A stretch of DNA of 64,000 nucleotides from Paralvinella palmiformis (lineage: Eukaryota; Annelida; Polychaeta; Terebellida; Alvinellidae): NCBI GenBank assembly GCA_025642065.1, contig JAODUP010000486.1, positions 133,501 to 197,500 on the forward strand, written 5' to 3'. Within the stretch, counting starts at the first letter, position 1. Each line of letters opens with the position of its first letter. The position numbers and the translations under genes are program-made. Below are positions 1-10,860 of this stretch, piece after piece. The notes beneath the pieces were generated by a model. It saw nothing but the letters and a program-made list of their open reading frames with translations, ran no database searches and was not told the DNA's origin.

Positions 1-624
1 CTTGTGAAAATTGCATTTTTGCCCTTGGTTACCTTTATGACCTTGAAAATAACCTTAAAACCTAAAATTAACAATGATATCCATCCCCATTTTTGTCATC
101 CTATGAATAAAGGAAAAAGGAAGAAGTCCCATCAGACTAGAGAGAGGAATACCTCATAAAACTCCCCAAGAAAGGAGACTTCAACAACTGTTCCAACAAC
201 AGAAGAATCACACTTCTGTCAGTGTCTGGGAAAGTCTTCAACAGAATAATCTTGGAAAGGATGAAAGGTGAAATTCGTCCATGGCTGAGAGATCAACAAG
301 CTGGATTCCGCCGAAACAGATCATGCGTTGATCAGATCGCAACACTACACATCATAGTAGAGCAATCCTTAGAATAGAACTCCCCACTCTCCAACAACTT
401 TGTTGACTACGAAAAGGGGTTTGACAGCATCGACAGGCATACATTATGAAAACTGCTAAGACATTACAGCTTACCAACCAAGCTGTTCAGCTAGATTAAG
501 AACAGCGACGAAGGAACAGGCTGCATAGTAATACATGGTGCACAACTTACCAAGCATTTCGAAGTGAAGACTGGAATTAGACACGGTTGCTTGTTGTCCC
601 CATTCCCCTTCTTTCTGGTCACGC

Positions 625-1510
625 ACAAAGCAGAGAAGAATTGGAATCCAGTAGACACTAAATACGCGACTTTGTCACAAGGTTCCAATTTATGTTATGT
701 TGTATTGGATTCTTTTGCCCAGCGGGATATTTGCGTGGTTCACTGCACACCCAAACTGTTGTGCCGCGTGGTCTATTGTTTCACTGGGGTTGTTAACTTT
801 GGCGTCCTGTATTTTTCGGTGTACAACTTCATCCTAGTAAAGATTTATAAGGAGTTGATTTCTATTACACGCCAGCATTTATCCAAGGAAGCCAGCGGAG
901 TAGTATGTTCACATCTGATTGTGAAATTTGCAGAATATTCTATGTGTATTTGTAGCTGGTTGGAAAATGTTCGTGTGGATGCCAGAATTGACAGCATACC
1001 GTGAGCAAATTATAGTTATATCGAGGCTAAACGTTAGCCGTGTGTTTGCGTATTTTGATGGTAATTTGCGAATAGATTTAGTCCAAATATTGTCTAAATT
1101 GTATTACTAAATTTCATGTTTTTGATTTGTAGTCTGTTAACTATAGCGTGGTGTGAGTCCGTTACTCTGTCCCTGTGACGTCAGTTACCGTGTCCTGTCA
1201 GTCATGGTCGTGTATAATTAGTCGACATCGGGCTGTAGCTGTCGTATGAGTTAATGTATGTCTAGAATCTCGGTAATTAGAACTGTGTGTGTATCGATAT
1301 GTCAGTAGCTGCATCATAGTCAGTCGCCGGAACGTCAGTCGTCGGAGTCGTCGTATCAGAGTTCAAGTCGAGTTTCGTGTCGGTCATTGTCAGAACTGTA
1401 ATCGGAACTGTGAGATTTGTACGAATGTGTATGAATGTTATTAGTTAAGTTTTGATATGCCGTATTTTGTCGTGTAAATTACTATTATTGTATATCCTGT
1501 GTGATGTTAT
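625..1510. mobile_element. Unidentified insertion inside the LINE
   Basis: Reverse-transcriptase similarity stops after about 625 and resumes near 1526 in the region preceding 'DELALLSQSHQQMQ'. The roughly 0.9 kb between them has no reverse-transcriptase similarity. A 146-codon open frame at 564-1004 starts in LINE sequence and shows no recognisable domain. The right part (1140-1440) is rich in short GTC/TCG words and contains a TGACGTCA site at 1176-1183, which would suit a solo LTR or another regulatory-type insertion. I could not find exact ends or a target duplication by eye, so the boundaries are approximate and the class is unknown. Confidence 0.4.
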
Positions 1511-1809
1511 TAATCCGTCAATCAAACCAACATCTTGACTAACTTGAAGAGCTAGACTTTTCCGATGAGTTGGCACTGTTGTCCCAGAGCCATCAACAGA
1601 TGCAGGAGAAGACAACTGAACTGGCAGCCATCTCTTCATGAGTGGGGTTAAATATACGTAAATGCAAGACTAAATCCTCAACGTAAATGCAATCAGCATG
1701 GAGCCAGTCAAACTGGAAGGAAATGAAATTGAGGAGAGACCTTCACGTATCTTGGTAGTATCATTGATAAACATGGTGGTACAGATGCGGATGTTAAGGC
1801 AAGGATTGG

Positions 1810-2167
1810 TTTTGTTGTTCGGGGAGAATCCCCAGGCTGTCGCTTAATTAGCACAGCCTCTATGTTAGAGTGGTTGAGAAACCTCCTCTCCCACCACTCA
1901 CGGGGGAGCAGTACGAAAAGATGGAGCCGAAATACCCTGAGGGTGGTCACTGCCAGAGTGTTTTACGTCCTCATGGGGTTTTTAACGTCCCCCTTTATTT
2001 TAAATAATTCAGTGGAGACGGCAGCGCCATTTAACGTGGTCAGCCACCCACGATGTTTGAGCCGAGAAATTAATCCCTGGAAAAGTTTCGACCTCTTACG
2101 AGGTTCGAACCTGCGACCGTTGGCACCAAGTGCCTAGTGCTTAACCGCTAGGCCACCGGAGCTCACT
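1810..2167 (-). mobile_element. tRNA-derived SINE (family C) nested in the LINE
   Basis: Read on the minus strand, the element starts at 2167 with a tRNA-like head. An A-box-like TGGCCTAGCGG lies near 2147-2157 and a B-box GGTTCGAACCT near 2101-2111. The end is a short A-rich tail (AACAACAAAA) at 1810-1819. It is flanked by the exact 11-bp direct repeat GCAAGGATTGG at 1799-1809 and 2168-2178, and removing the insert restores continuous LINE sequence. The body of about 250 bp behind the tRNA part is unlike SINE-A and SINE-B in this window. It may carry one of the conserved SINE central domains, which needs a database comparison. Confidence 0.85.
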
Positions 2168-2676
2168 GCAAGGATTGGGAAGACTAGAGGAACATTTATA
2201 CAATTCAAAGATACGCCTGTTTAATTCCAACGTGAAGTCTGTACTACTGTATGGAGCAGAGACATGGAGGAAAACTAACACCACCACCAAGAAAGTACAG
2301 ACCTTTATCAATAACTGTCTGAGAAGAATTCTCTAGATTCGCTGGCCGAACAATATCAGTAACGGGGACTTGTTAGAGAAAACACACCAACGGAATGCTG
2401 GAGATTACATCAGAAGGAGACGTTGGGGGTGGACTGGTCACGCACTCCAGAAACCAGCATCAACTATTACCAGGCAGGCCCTAACATGGAACCCACAAGG
2501 AAAGAGAAAGAGGACGCTCCAGCAATACGTAGAGAAGGGATCTCCTGACAGACATAAAGAGGACAGGTTACAACTAGAGGAAACTTGAAAAGAAAGCCCA
2601 GGGCAGAAGACTTCGGAAGACTGTTGTCAACAACCTATGTCTCAGTAGCGGCGAAGGATGAAGAAGAGTATGAATG

Positions 2677-5600
2677 ATTGATTCCACATGGAAGTCTGCT
2701 ATTAACAAACCATGCCGTTAACATACTTTTTTCTACTGGTCTTTTCCAAGTTTGGCTGGTCCACTATATGACTGTGTAGGTGGTCCCTTTCTCTGCCTGG
2801 CTGTGCCTCATTAAATAATGGATTGCTAGTTAATATATACATGTATTTGTGTGCTTTTTAAACAAGTTACATTTAATTGTGTGTGTGTGTGTGTGTCTTT
2901 TGGTGAGCGCGTTTGTTTGTTTGTTTGTTTGTGGTTGTATCTTTGTGTGTTCGTGCGATAATTAATATCCATATGTTTTCAGTTTTTTTTTTCTCGACTG
3001 TACATCGCACTCTAACCAATAGAATAGTGTGTTTAATGGAGGAACATTGGGCTAAATTCACCTCCTCTAATTTATTTTACGTGACCGTCTATAGCATTAA
3101 CTTAATGAGGAAATCGGGGACAATTCCTAATATAACACAGTAATGAAATTCTATTCAGAAATTCTAGGTAGGAATATATTCCATTCCTAGTGATCATATC
3201 ACGAGACTGATCTGATTGGTAAATACATATCTCACCACATAGCATCTAACATGTATATCGGATGACATTGAATATAATACGAAGATTAGACTATCTAATT
3301 ATTGCATCGGAATGAGTTAATTCTGTTTCTAAGGGTTTGCTAAAGCCTGGTAATGGATTTACTGAATAGAGAAACGAAATTCAGACACTCTACACAAAAA
3401 TATACATTATTTATTTGAATTTAATGTTAGCCGAGTGTTGTTGAATTGATTGAAGATTGTTAAACTATGTATTTATTGCTAAATACACGCATTTATTAAT
3501 ATAGATGTTTTATATTTGACGACGTGGAATTCAATAGTAATCTCTATATAATAATTATATATTTTAAGCAACTCTGAATTTGCTATAAATGCTTTGATAA
3601 TATTAAACTTCTTTGTGTTTTCAAAAGTCAATTGTGACGTTTATGTATAGGCGACAAATTCCAAGTGGGAATAAAATATGTAACATTCGTTCGTTTTGTA
3701 CGTTTATTAAGTCTTATTAATCTGATTATTGCCGTCATATTATCTAATTGTACAAAATGTTAAATGTCTGTAGTTTTCATTAACGTCTATTATCACGAAC
3801 ACAAAACAAAAATTACGCCCGTTATCAACTACCGAAGATGAGCAGACATCTGCTATCTAGAAGATACTTAAAGAATGTTTTAATAAATGATTCGTTTTAG
3901 TAGTCGGTCTAGTAGAGAGACTAAAGAAACACCAGCTAGATTTTATAAATTCCAGGGAAAGTGTTGATTGGTAATGGTAGTGAAGAATATAACACCCAAT
4001 ACGAGGCCAAACTTTTAATTTATTTCTCGGGTACATTATGATAACATTGCATCGAGCGACTGGGATGATTGTGTTCTATGGTACATGCCGATAAGTTATA
4101 ATGGAGTTTCGTACGTTTTATCTGTGTCCGTGATATTTCCTGCCAACTTGATTTACAAACGGGAACAATTATGACTGGCCATTAATACGATTTCGAATTA
4201 CGAGTACGATTATTACAAGCGTCGATAATCCAAGAACAATAAATTCGGTGATCGTACTTTTTTGCATCGGAGTAATTATCGTCGTAATAAAAACCGTGCT
4301 ATGATTACTAAACTCTTAAACAAACTTGTAATCTATTATAATATATTGGAGCGAAAGTGAAAAAGTTAATCAGTCACTGGATATCGGCATTTGAAAACAT
4401 CGATGTTAAAAAAACGGTATAATTTCATAATCGGTGTTCATGAGATTTACATACAACTGAAATATTTCTTCTATTGCCTGAATTATTTAATAGCCGCAGC
4501 CTTCTCTCAAAATCGCGATAATAAGCAAATAAAGATTGTCACAACTTTAAAACGGCCTTGGTTCCAAAAACAATAATTTCTCCTGGACAATATTTGTTAA
4601 GTACAGCTTCCAGGCGAATTTCTGCTCACGATGTTTTGTCTGATAGGTGTATGTATCTCGAGGTTCCAGTCCATATCCTTTAGTTTTTTTAAAGACAATA
4701 ATACGCGTACCCTTCGCTACAAAACAAGCATAGCGTTATGGGATTTTATTGTTATACTCGCGACAGATAGCCGAATACGTCATCACTAAGTCCTGGCTAT
4801 GAATGAAACGTTTCCGCTTTCTGAAGAGTTTAGAACACTGAACAAATTCTTAAACTCAATGGATGTTATTTATTATTTTATAACAAATCTACTACAATAT
4901 CGGCACTTTACATTGGTTAACCTTCGATTAGTCGAATGGATCAGTAGTATATAACCAATCATCGACTTTCGATAAATGTACAAATATCAATAAAGTTGTC
5001 ATATTAGTTATTTTGTCCGGAGCTATTGGTGACACAAAGTGGTCGACGAGTTGGATACATATCAGATAGATCATAAGAACTCCCTGTTACATGCTATATT
5101 TTATAATCATCAATAATATACAATAATATGTTAGACTGATGGTATATCTGGAAGCTCTCTCTTCAATCAAGTTATATGGCAAATGATACGATAGTCTTTA
5201 AAGTTGCAGTGTCAGCATTTTTTTTCCTGGTATGTATTCATCATTAGATGACTCTCAATAGCGAATATATGTGATTGCTCACCTTGTATACCCATCCTGG
5301 CTAAACACCAACTACTAACATTAACTCAATTATCCCCTAAATGGATAGAAAAAAATGTGACTTGATGTGTCCGATCGTCCCTAAATTCATCCGATTTGCC
5401 ACACTGTAGCAGCGTGGCTTCACTTTCCACCTTCTAATGTGTTTTTCCCATGATCATCGCAACCATAGATTTATAGAAATTGCCACTGATTACTATGACT
5501 ATGACGTGGTGTTGAAACATAACTGCAATTCAATTATAAATATATGTTTAAAATAAGTATCAATCATAAGTAACAATTGATTTTAACATTTAAATTTTTC

Positions 5601-6440
5601 GTACTGCAAGTTAATTGATACATGTATGTTTATAAAATATCAATAAAAAATTAAAATCGATTTAGTCGATTTCACCAAAAAATCAATTAAGTATAATAAA
5701 ATAAAAAATGCATGAATTTGTAAAAATGTTTTGCAGTAATTTAAATCGATGGTAAATAACTCGAATCAAACATCTTTGGCAAAAGTAGATTAATCCTCAT
5801 TTTGAAGTTGCTAGAAATAACTACTTTATATGACTTAATTTGGCTAAAATACGTCACGGTTTGTAGACGAACGCACGAGAAAATCTAGATATAAATGAAA
5901 GCGTATTTTTCAAAAAATAAACAACAACACAATTATTGGTGAGAAAATCCCTAATAAGCTGAGACAATCATTTATCAATCTATGTTTAATCGTGTCAACA
6001 ATACTGACTGTTCAAGTTATCTGGATATTAAAAATTTACTGAAATAATGCTAGGAGCTGCGAGCAAAACAAGGGAAATTCTTAGCAATCTTCATACTAGC
6101 CACGTACCTGTCAATTATACGACATATAAATTGTTTCTAATACTCAATATTTAATAGCTATTATCCTATCTATGTGGTATATCTGAATAACGGCTCATGG
6201 TTAATCAAGTATAAGAACAAGTGGATTATTAATAAAATAATTCTGAATTGGATATTCTATATTGCATACCTGACTCGGCATAAATAGAATCTCATCGTTT
6301 TGGCTGGATACTGGTAGAATAGTATGTATGTTTTTCATAGAAAGTTAGCATTATTGTATTATATCAGATGATTTCAATGTATCTGTCTGAGGAAAAGCTT
6401 ACATTATCCCTGATTATTTCAGTACATATATTAATATATA
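2677..6440. other. AT-rich non-coding stretch
   Basis: No reading frame here looks like a conserved protein and no splice-bounded exon stands out. The sequence is strongly AT-rich, especially 3140-6440. It holds a (GT)n run at about 2879-2896 followed by (TTTG)n at 2908-2931. I see nothing else in it. Confidence 0.6.
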
Positions 6441-6444
6441 CAAA

Positions 6445-6570
6445 CATATTATTTAGGGTATTATTATATTAGATATTACTTGTACAGGGCTTTTGAATGG
6501 TTTCTGTTAGTAAATTACGGACGATTTATTAAATATACATTATTATTTTTATTATTATTATTATTATTAT
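6445..6570 (+). mobile_element. 3' tail of a CR1/L2-like LINE with (ATT)n end
   Basis: The segment from 'AGGGTATTATTATATTA' to 'TTTATTAAATATACATT', followed by an (ATT)n run at 6540-6570, closely matches the 3' end of the LINE at 12540-12645. That copy has the same order of words and the same ATT-type tail. Only the 3' untranslated end is present, as expected for a heavily 5'-truncated copy. The (ATT)n tail abuts the minus-strand transposon-like ORF at 6575-7815. Confidence 0.7.
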
Positions 6571-6574
6571 GCCA

Positions 6575-7815
6575 TGTGCGCATAGGCTTTCTCTTCTTCC
6601 TTGAGTAAATTTGTTAACGTGCCTCATCGCTGTTCCTAGTGGCTGACCATACAAGGCTGCGAAGAACGTTTGACCTATTTCCATGAGGTCTGAATGTGTG
6701 ACCACCTCTTCACCTAGCATCTGGTACAACCCAGGAAAATCACCTGCCTGAAGAGCATTCAGTGCACTGATTTTAGCCTTATTAAAGGAGTAGGACACAA
6801 TGTTGCATCCACTAAGAACATACATATCCATTAGCTGCAAACAATTAGGACCCAGCTCAGTATAGGTCGCGTTGATGTCAACAACCACTCCATTTCAGCG
6901 TTTCATCTGAGCACTACAGTGGAATTGCATTTTCTCGACCCAGTATATTAACATCATAAAGACATCAGTATCATTACTGAGGATTCTGATAACATCCTTA
7001 CCAAATTCTGCAGCTTATAGCATGTATGCTATCACGGTAACATCAGCCTCATCTTGTGTGAATGTACCATCATCCCGACTGTCCATTGTTCCATTAGGAC
7101 CGAGGTTGAAAAAGGTTGTGGTGCATGTTCACATCCCAGTTGGGTAGTGAACTGTTGGCGGTCAGGTTGTAACCTGTGGAACCCTCAGCAGCACGTCGCA
7201 TTATTTCGTTAGTCTTTAGCTGACAGATCGTCATATCTATCGAAGACTAGAACTCGCTCCGTACCAGCACATTAACACGATAGACTACGCTTGGTATTTT
7301 CACTGAGGTCAGAGGCGTCTTTGTCGTGTGGGCAAACGATGTGATAAAGTATCTGTTGCATATCCACTATGACAATATCTGGAGCGGGGGCAGAGACATT
7401 TTTCAATTCGAGATAATTGGCTAGAATAGATTCGTTCCCCTTCAGTATGCAGCCATACTCATCGATGAGCGAGTGAAGTATGGCACACACTCATATTGGA
7501 ATATGGATGCATGCTGCAACTGTTGCTTTTGTCCATCTAAATTGCAGATGAAGAAAGATTGTCTCCAAGTCAAACGTTATCTTTTCACCAACCTTCATGC
7601 GTCTTCGCTTGACTGGAAATCTTGGCGTGGAATCCAGACGTAAGGGAGTTACGGAATGAATTTGTCATCTTCTCACCAATGAGGACGGCATCACCGACAT
7701 TGACCTCATTTGGAGCTATCTGACCATTGACAATATTGTAGAGTACTTCACTGTTGATTGATGGTTGATGGGAATGTTTTTTCCATCTCTGCACCAATCT
7801 GCTGTCGATCACCAC
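6575..7815 (-). pseudogene. Broken transposon-type ORF with FEN/PIN-like nuclease motifs
   Basis: Minus-strand frames broken by stops and shifts give one colinear protein. It begins with 'VIDSRLVQRW' near 7815, then 'VLVFDRYDDLSAKD' around 7230. Next comes 'DEADVTVIAYML' and 'ILSNDTDVFMMLIYW' around 6950-7050. It ends with 'VVVDINATYTELGPNCLQLM', 'SGCNIVSYSFNKAKISALNAL' split over 6780-6885, and 'FFAALYGQP' near 6640. The EADV and NDTDVF pair resembles metal-binding acidic motifs of FEN/XPG-type nucleases in the PIN superfamily (inference). Similar repetitive uncharacterised proteins occur in many copies in corals and molluscs (recalled). In-frame stops, for example after 'AYML', show this copy is not functional. 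Confidence 0.65.
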
Positions 7816-8045
7816 ATGCCTGTTTTCGCCTCTTTACACCTTCCTCTTTGTGTTTGGTCTGTGATAATCAGTTGGGTGCTTCTTCAAAGTACAAGTGTTC
7901 CATGGCATCAGTAAGAAATATAGCGACTAGGAACGAATCAATCAATTCAATGAGATTTCTTTGGACAGAATATATTCCTATTTTATTTGGTTTCATTAGA
8001 ATATAATGTCTATGTTCTTTTGATAAAGGTAAATTAACTTTGGAG

Positions 8046-8153
8046 TTGATTATGATTGTTGTTTTATGGCCATGCACATGGTCGGCTAAATTGGCCTCCA
8101 ACTCGGGTAGTAGTGATCTGTCCAACGCTCTATCAATTAGACCACAGAGACGC
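8046..8153 (-). mobile_element. SINE-A copy, old, internally deleted
   Basis: On the minus strand it keeps the tRNA-like head ('GTCTAATTGATAGAGCGTTGG') and the word 'GATCACTACTACCCGAGTT'. It then jumps to the 3' end ('TAGCCGACCATGTGCATGG'). The middle 'GGGCATATCTGAAGGG' part is missing. It is more diverged than the other copies. Confidence 0.65.
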
Positions 8154-8229
8154 AAATCGGTAACTAATTTGAAGCAAATACAATGATGCTATGTTAGCAT
8201 AAAATAATAAATATGTATTTTATAACTAT

Positions 8230-9540
8230 TAAGTCAACTTTATCATAATCCTTGACCATGAAAATGTTGATATAGATACAACTTTTATCTCGTTATCATG
8301 CATACTGTCAGAGATATTGAAGAAACTAAATTTTGAGAATGAACCATTCACTACAATTCGCTGTTTTCTGTTTGTCAGGAAGATCTTTATCCATTCCAGT
8401 ACCTTCCCCTTCATCCCATAGTTGGATATTTTGGCTAGAAGCCTTTGGCGTGGAACAGTGTCAAATGCCTTTTAAATCCATGTAAATTACATCTACAAAT
8501 CCACCTTCGTCTAGAGTTTAAGTCCATTCATCAATTACTTTTAGTAATTGTAATACTGTCGATCTATATCCTATAAACCTGAACTGTTTTGTTGAGAATA
8601 AATTATTCTGAACCATATGTCTTATAACTTCATCCATTAGAAGTTATTCTAGTAGCTTACATACTATACATCTTAAACTTACTTAAGTTATTGGTCTATA
8701 GCTGCTTGCTTCTGATTTACATCCTTTCTTATATATGGCACTAACATGAGCAGTTTTCCAGTCATTTGGTATTGCTCCATCTCTCAGTGATTAATCAAAA
8801 ATTATACACAGTGCCTTACTCATCTTCTCTTGGAGTTCCTTCAGAATACGTTGGTGTTAGTCAATTTTTTATTTCTTTAGTTTCTTCAGGATCTCATTTT
8901 CTGACACCTTCATTTCAGTAAGTGGTTTCCTAATTATTTTGTCTTTTAGTTCTGGTATTTCCGTGGTTGCCTCTCTGGTGAATACAGATGAGAAGAAATC
9001 TGATAGTGTTTGAGCCTTGTCTACATCTTCTTTCATCAGGATTTTCTTACTGTTATCTCTCTCTGATTTATGGACTGATATCCTCACTGAAGTAGTTTTA
9101 ATCTTTGACCTCATGTATCTCCAGAAATTATTTCCGTTCGTCTTTGCATCCTTAGCTATGAACTTCGGCTGCATCTTTCCGCGACTTCCTGGACATGGCC
9201 CTTACTTTGTTCCGCTGTTTCGTATACCCCTCGTATTTGACCGGATTTCTCGTTTCCGGATATCTATGCCACATCCGATGTGGTTTTTTTTTCTTGCTGG
9301 TTCTACTGTTAATTTATCCATGTTAGTTCTCTGACGTTTAAGGGCCTCTGCATATTTGTCAATCATTTTATTAGGCACACATTCCAATTCAACGCCTCTA
9401 AGTCTACTGAGTGGGTATTTCCATTGTGCCTCAACAATCTCCAGTCTATCTAATTCTACCAACCATTAGTCTCCAAACACGTCCTTCATCTTGTAATAGT
9501 CACCCTTTTCATAAATAAAACGTCTTCCCGCTTACTGCCT
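8230..9540 (-). mobile_element. Decayed CR1/jockey-like LINE fragment (endonuclease end and reverse transcriptase)
   Basis: Read right to left on the minus strand, the fragment shows the linker between endonuclease and reverse transcriptase: 'GDYYKMKDVFGD' near 9500, 'KFIAKDAKTNGNNFWRYMRSK' split over 9100-9170, and 'LSDFFSSVFT' near 8970. Then come reverse transcriptase blocks: 'IPNDWKTAHVSAIYKKG' near 8720-8790, 'LLKVIDEWT' near 8530, 'VDVIYMDLK' near 8490, and 'VLEWIKIFLTNRKQRIVVNG' near 8340-8400. Just after that the copy skips the catalytic YADD region and ends in unrelated sequence. Stops and shifts make it inactive. Confidence 0.85.
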
Positions 9541-9544
9541 TCTT

Positions 9545-10260
9545 ACTTATCCAACATACTGGCACAATGAAAAGGAATCATTTGCTATCTCATAGTATGT
9601 TGAATTGAATCTCCACGCAATTCTTTTAACAAGTTGTATTTGTTATAAGTCAGACACAAAAAAAAACATTGATATTTTCAGCAAAATGTTCTCCTACGCC
9701 TTACATAAGAATAATTTTTAATATGTATATTAATCAAGCTATTCTTTCGTTTTTAAGATATATTTAAATACTAAATTTTATAGAGTTCAGCTCACTTTTA
9801 TTTCACAACATACGGCTAAAACATACCAACAAATTGTATTAAAGAAGTATACCGCTGATTAGGAGAAAAGCTCAGAGAATGATGTTTTTATCAAAAGCCT
9901 TCTGAGTAAATTAAATAGCACCCACATATATGCATGCGTGCCATCAGTCTTTTTTCTCCGAAAATGCATTTATTAGGTGTGGTAAAAAATGTATGAAGAA
10001 ATAAATAATTATGCATCGCAAAATATAAAACAATAAATACAACATTAAGAACAATCATCGTTAATTAAAATATTATATATATCAAGTTACCGAATTTTAT
10101 ATACTGAAATAACTGTTTAAATATTGGAAATTAAATTGAAATCATATTCCGTTAAAGTGGAAAAAAATTGCACATAACCAGAAAAGCATATGGACAAAAT
10201 TACAATAAAATATTCAATTAATATTTAACTTTACAGGCATGATGAATCGTTCCATTCGTG
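9545..10260. other. AT-rich non-coding stretch
   Basis: Mostly A/T-rich sequence without a convincing exon, repeat copy or structured element between the minus-strand LINE and the promoter-like block before the exon at 10466. Confidence 0.5.
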
Positions 10261-10271
10261 AGCTACTAGTT

Positions 10272-10386
10272 ATTTGCAAATGTGGTGCCACCTAGTGAGT
10301 ATGTTGTGTGCGATAGGAAATGACGTCAGAACGCTAGTTCTCAGCATGGTGTTATTGGAATCTAAACAATGAACTGTCAATTGTAG
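10272..10386 (+). promoter_or_regulatory. Promoter-like motif cluster with two short upstream ORFs
   Basis: In the 200 bp before the exon at 10466 several known motif words stand together. ATTTGCAAAT at 10272-10281 is octamer-like. TCACTAGGTGGCAC on the minus strand at 10285-10298 fits 13 of 14 positions of the CTCF core consensus. A perfect cAMP-response element TGACGTCA lies at 10321-10328. Two tiny upstream ORFs follow: 10346-10372 (9 codons including stop) and 10369-10386 (6 codons), the second ATG overlapping the first stop as ATGA. If the transcript starts before 10346 these could dampen translation of the main frame. Motif matches are by eye and the promoter role is inference. Confidence 0.4.
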
Positions 10387-10465
10387 TATTTCTAAATATT
10401 TGTCGCCCGCACTGTCACAGAGCCCGTCACAGTTTCGTCATTATTCAGCGAGCAGGGTTTACGCC

Positions 10466-10726
10466 ATGTATATGTTGAAGGCGAAGAAAAATACGGAACA
10501 GCAGGACCACAGCCAGGAGAAGAGAGAACGCCTCGATCAAAAAGAAAAGTTGACTGTTTTGACTGGGGTTACTGTTAATATTGACGACAAAGAGGATGGC
10601 AGTGGTGCGTCGGGATCCGACTTTAAGCCGGAAGAGTTGCCAGACGGGATATGTATAAGTCCGAAGAAGATGACCAAGTCGAATCCATACGAAAACGATG
10701 GCAATACCGCTGTACGAGAAGCTTCG
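10466..10726 (+). CDS. Candidate first coding exon of an unrecognised gene (87 codons, phase 0)
   Basis: The frame opens at ATG 10466 in a good Kozak setting (acgccATG), with an in-frame TGA upstream at 10370-10372 and no earlier in-frame ATG. It ends at a strong donor, GCTTCG|GTGAGT, with the intron starting at 10727. The 87 residues are hydrophilic. A lysine/glutamate/glutamine-rich start ('KAKKNTEQQDHSQEKRERL') is followed by an acidic glycine/serine stretch ('DDKEDGSGASGSD') and 'FKPEELPDGICISP'. There is no signal peptide or membrane segment. Codon use is balanced and unlike the AT-rich surroundings, which supports real coding. I do not recognise the protein and found no sure second exon downstream. 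It could be the 5' end of a gene with a long intron, or an isolated gene relic. Confidence 0.6.
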
Positions 10727-10730
10727 GTGA

Positions 10731-10860
10731 GTAGACTAGACTCCAGTACTAGACTAGTAGATCTAGACTCGAGTAGTACTAGACTAGTAGATCTAGACTC
10801 TAGTAGTACTAGACTAGTAGGTCTAGTACTAGACTCTAGTACTCTAAGAGACTGTGTAGA
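10731..10860 (+). repeat. CTAG-rich 30-bp minisatellite next to the splice donor
   Basis: About three and a half copies of a 30-bp unit (ACTAGACTAGTAGATCTAGA plus CTCGAGTAGT and variants) begin within 10 bp of the donor at 10727. The unit is packed with CTAG, ACTAGT and AGATCT palindromes, so single strands can fold on themselves. Read through, it would add repeats of 'LDSSSTRLVD' to the exon, but the donor before it makes an intronic location more likely. Confidence 0.8.

Larger units (their letters stand above)
120..2676 (+). mobile_element. Decayed RTE-like non-LTR retrotransposon (reverse transcriptase part), interrupted
   Basis: Translated pieces in shifting frames read as one reverse transcriptase. 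At about 151-375 there is 'LPKKGDF', 'RRITLLSVSGKVFNRI' and 'QQAGFRRNRSCVDQIATLH'. At 400-600 there is 'NFVDYEKGFDSID' and 'FEVKTGIRHGCLLSPF'. At 1560-1800 there is 'LLSQSHQQMQEKT' and 'EPVKLEGNEIEE'. At 2180-2640 there are remains of the C-terminal segment that in intact relatives reads roughly 'LLYGAETW..TKKVQTFINNCLRRIL..RWP' and '[12 protein letters not shown]'. These blocks are typical of RTE-type LINEs in invertebrates (recalled, not searched). The copy has stops and frameshifts and lacks the endonuclease, so it is dead. Two insertions split it: about 625-1510 (unidentified) and 1810-2167 (a SINE). The 3' end lies near 2676. Confidence 0.85.

Noticed and set aside
564..1004. 146-codon ORF in the insert inside the LINE
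   Set aside because: Begins in LINE sequence and continues in the insert; no domain, so a chance fusion.
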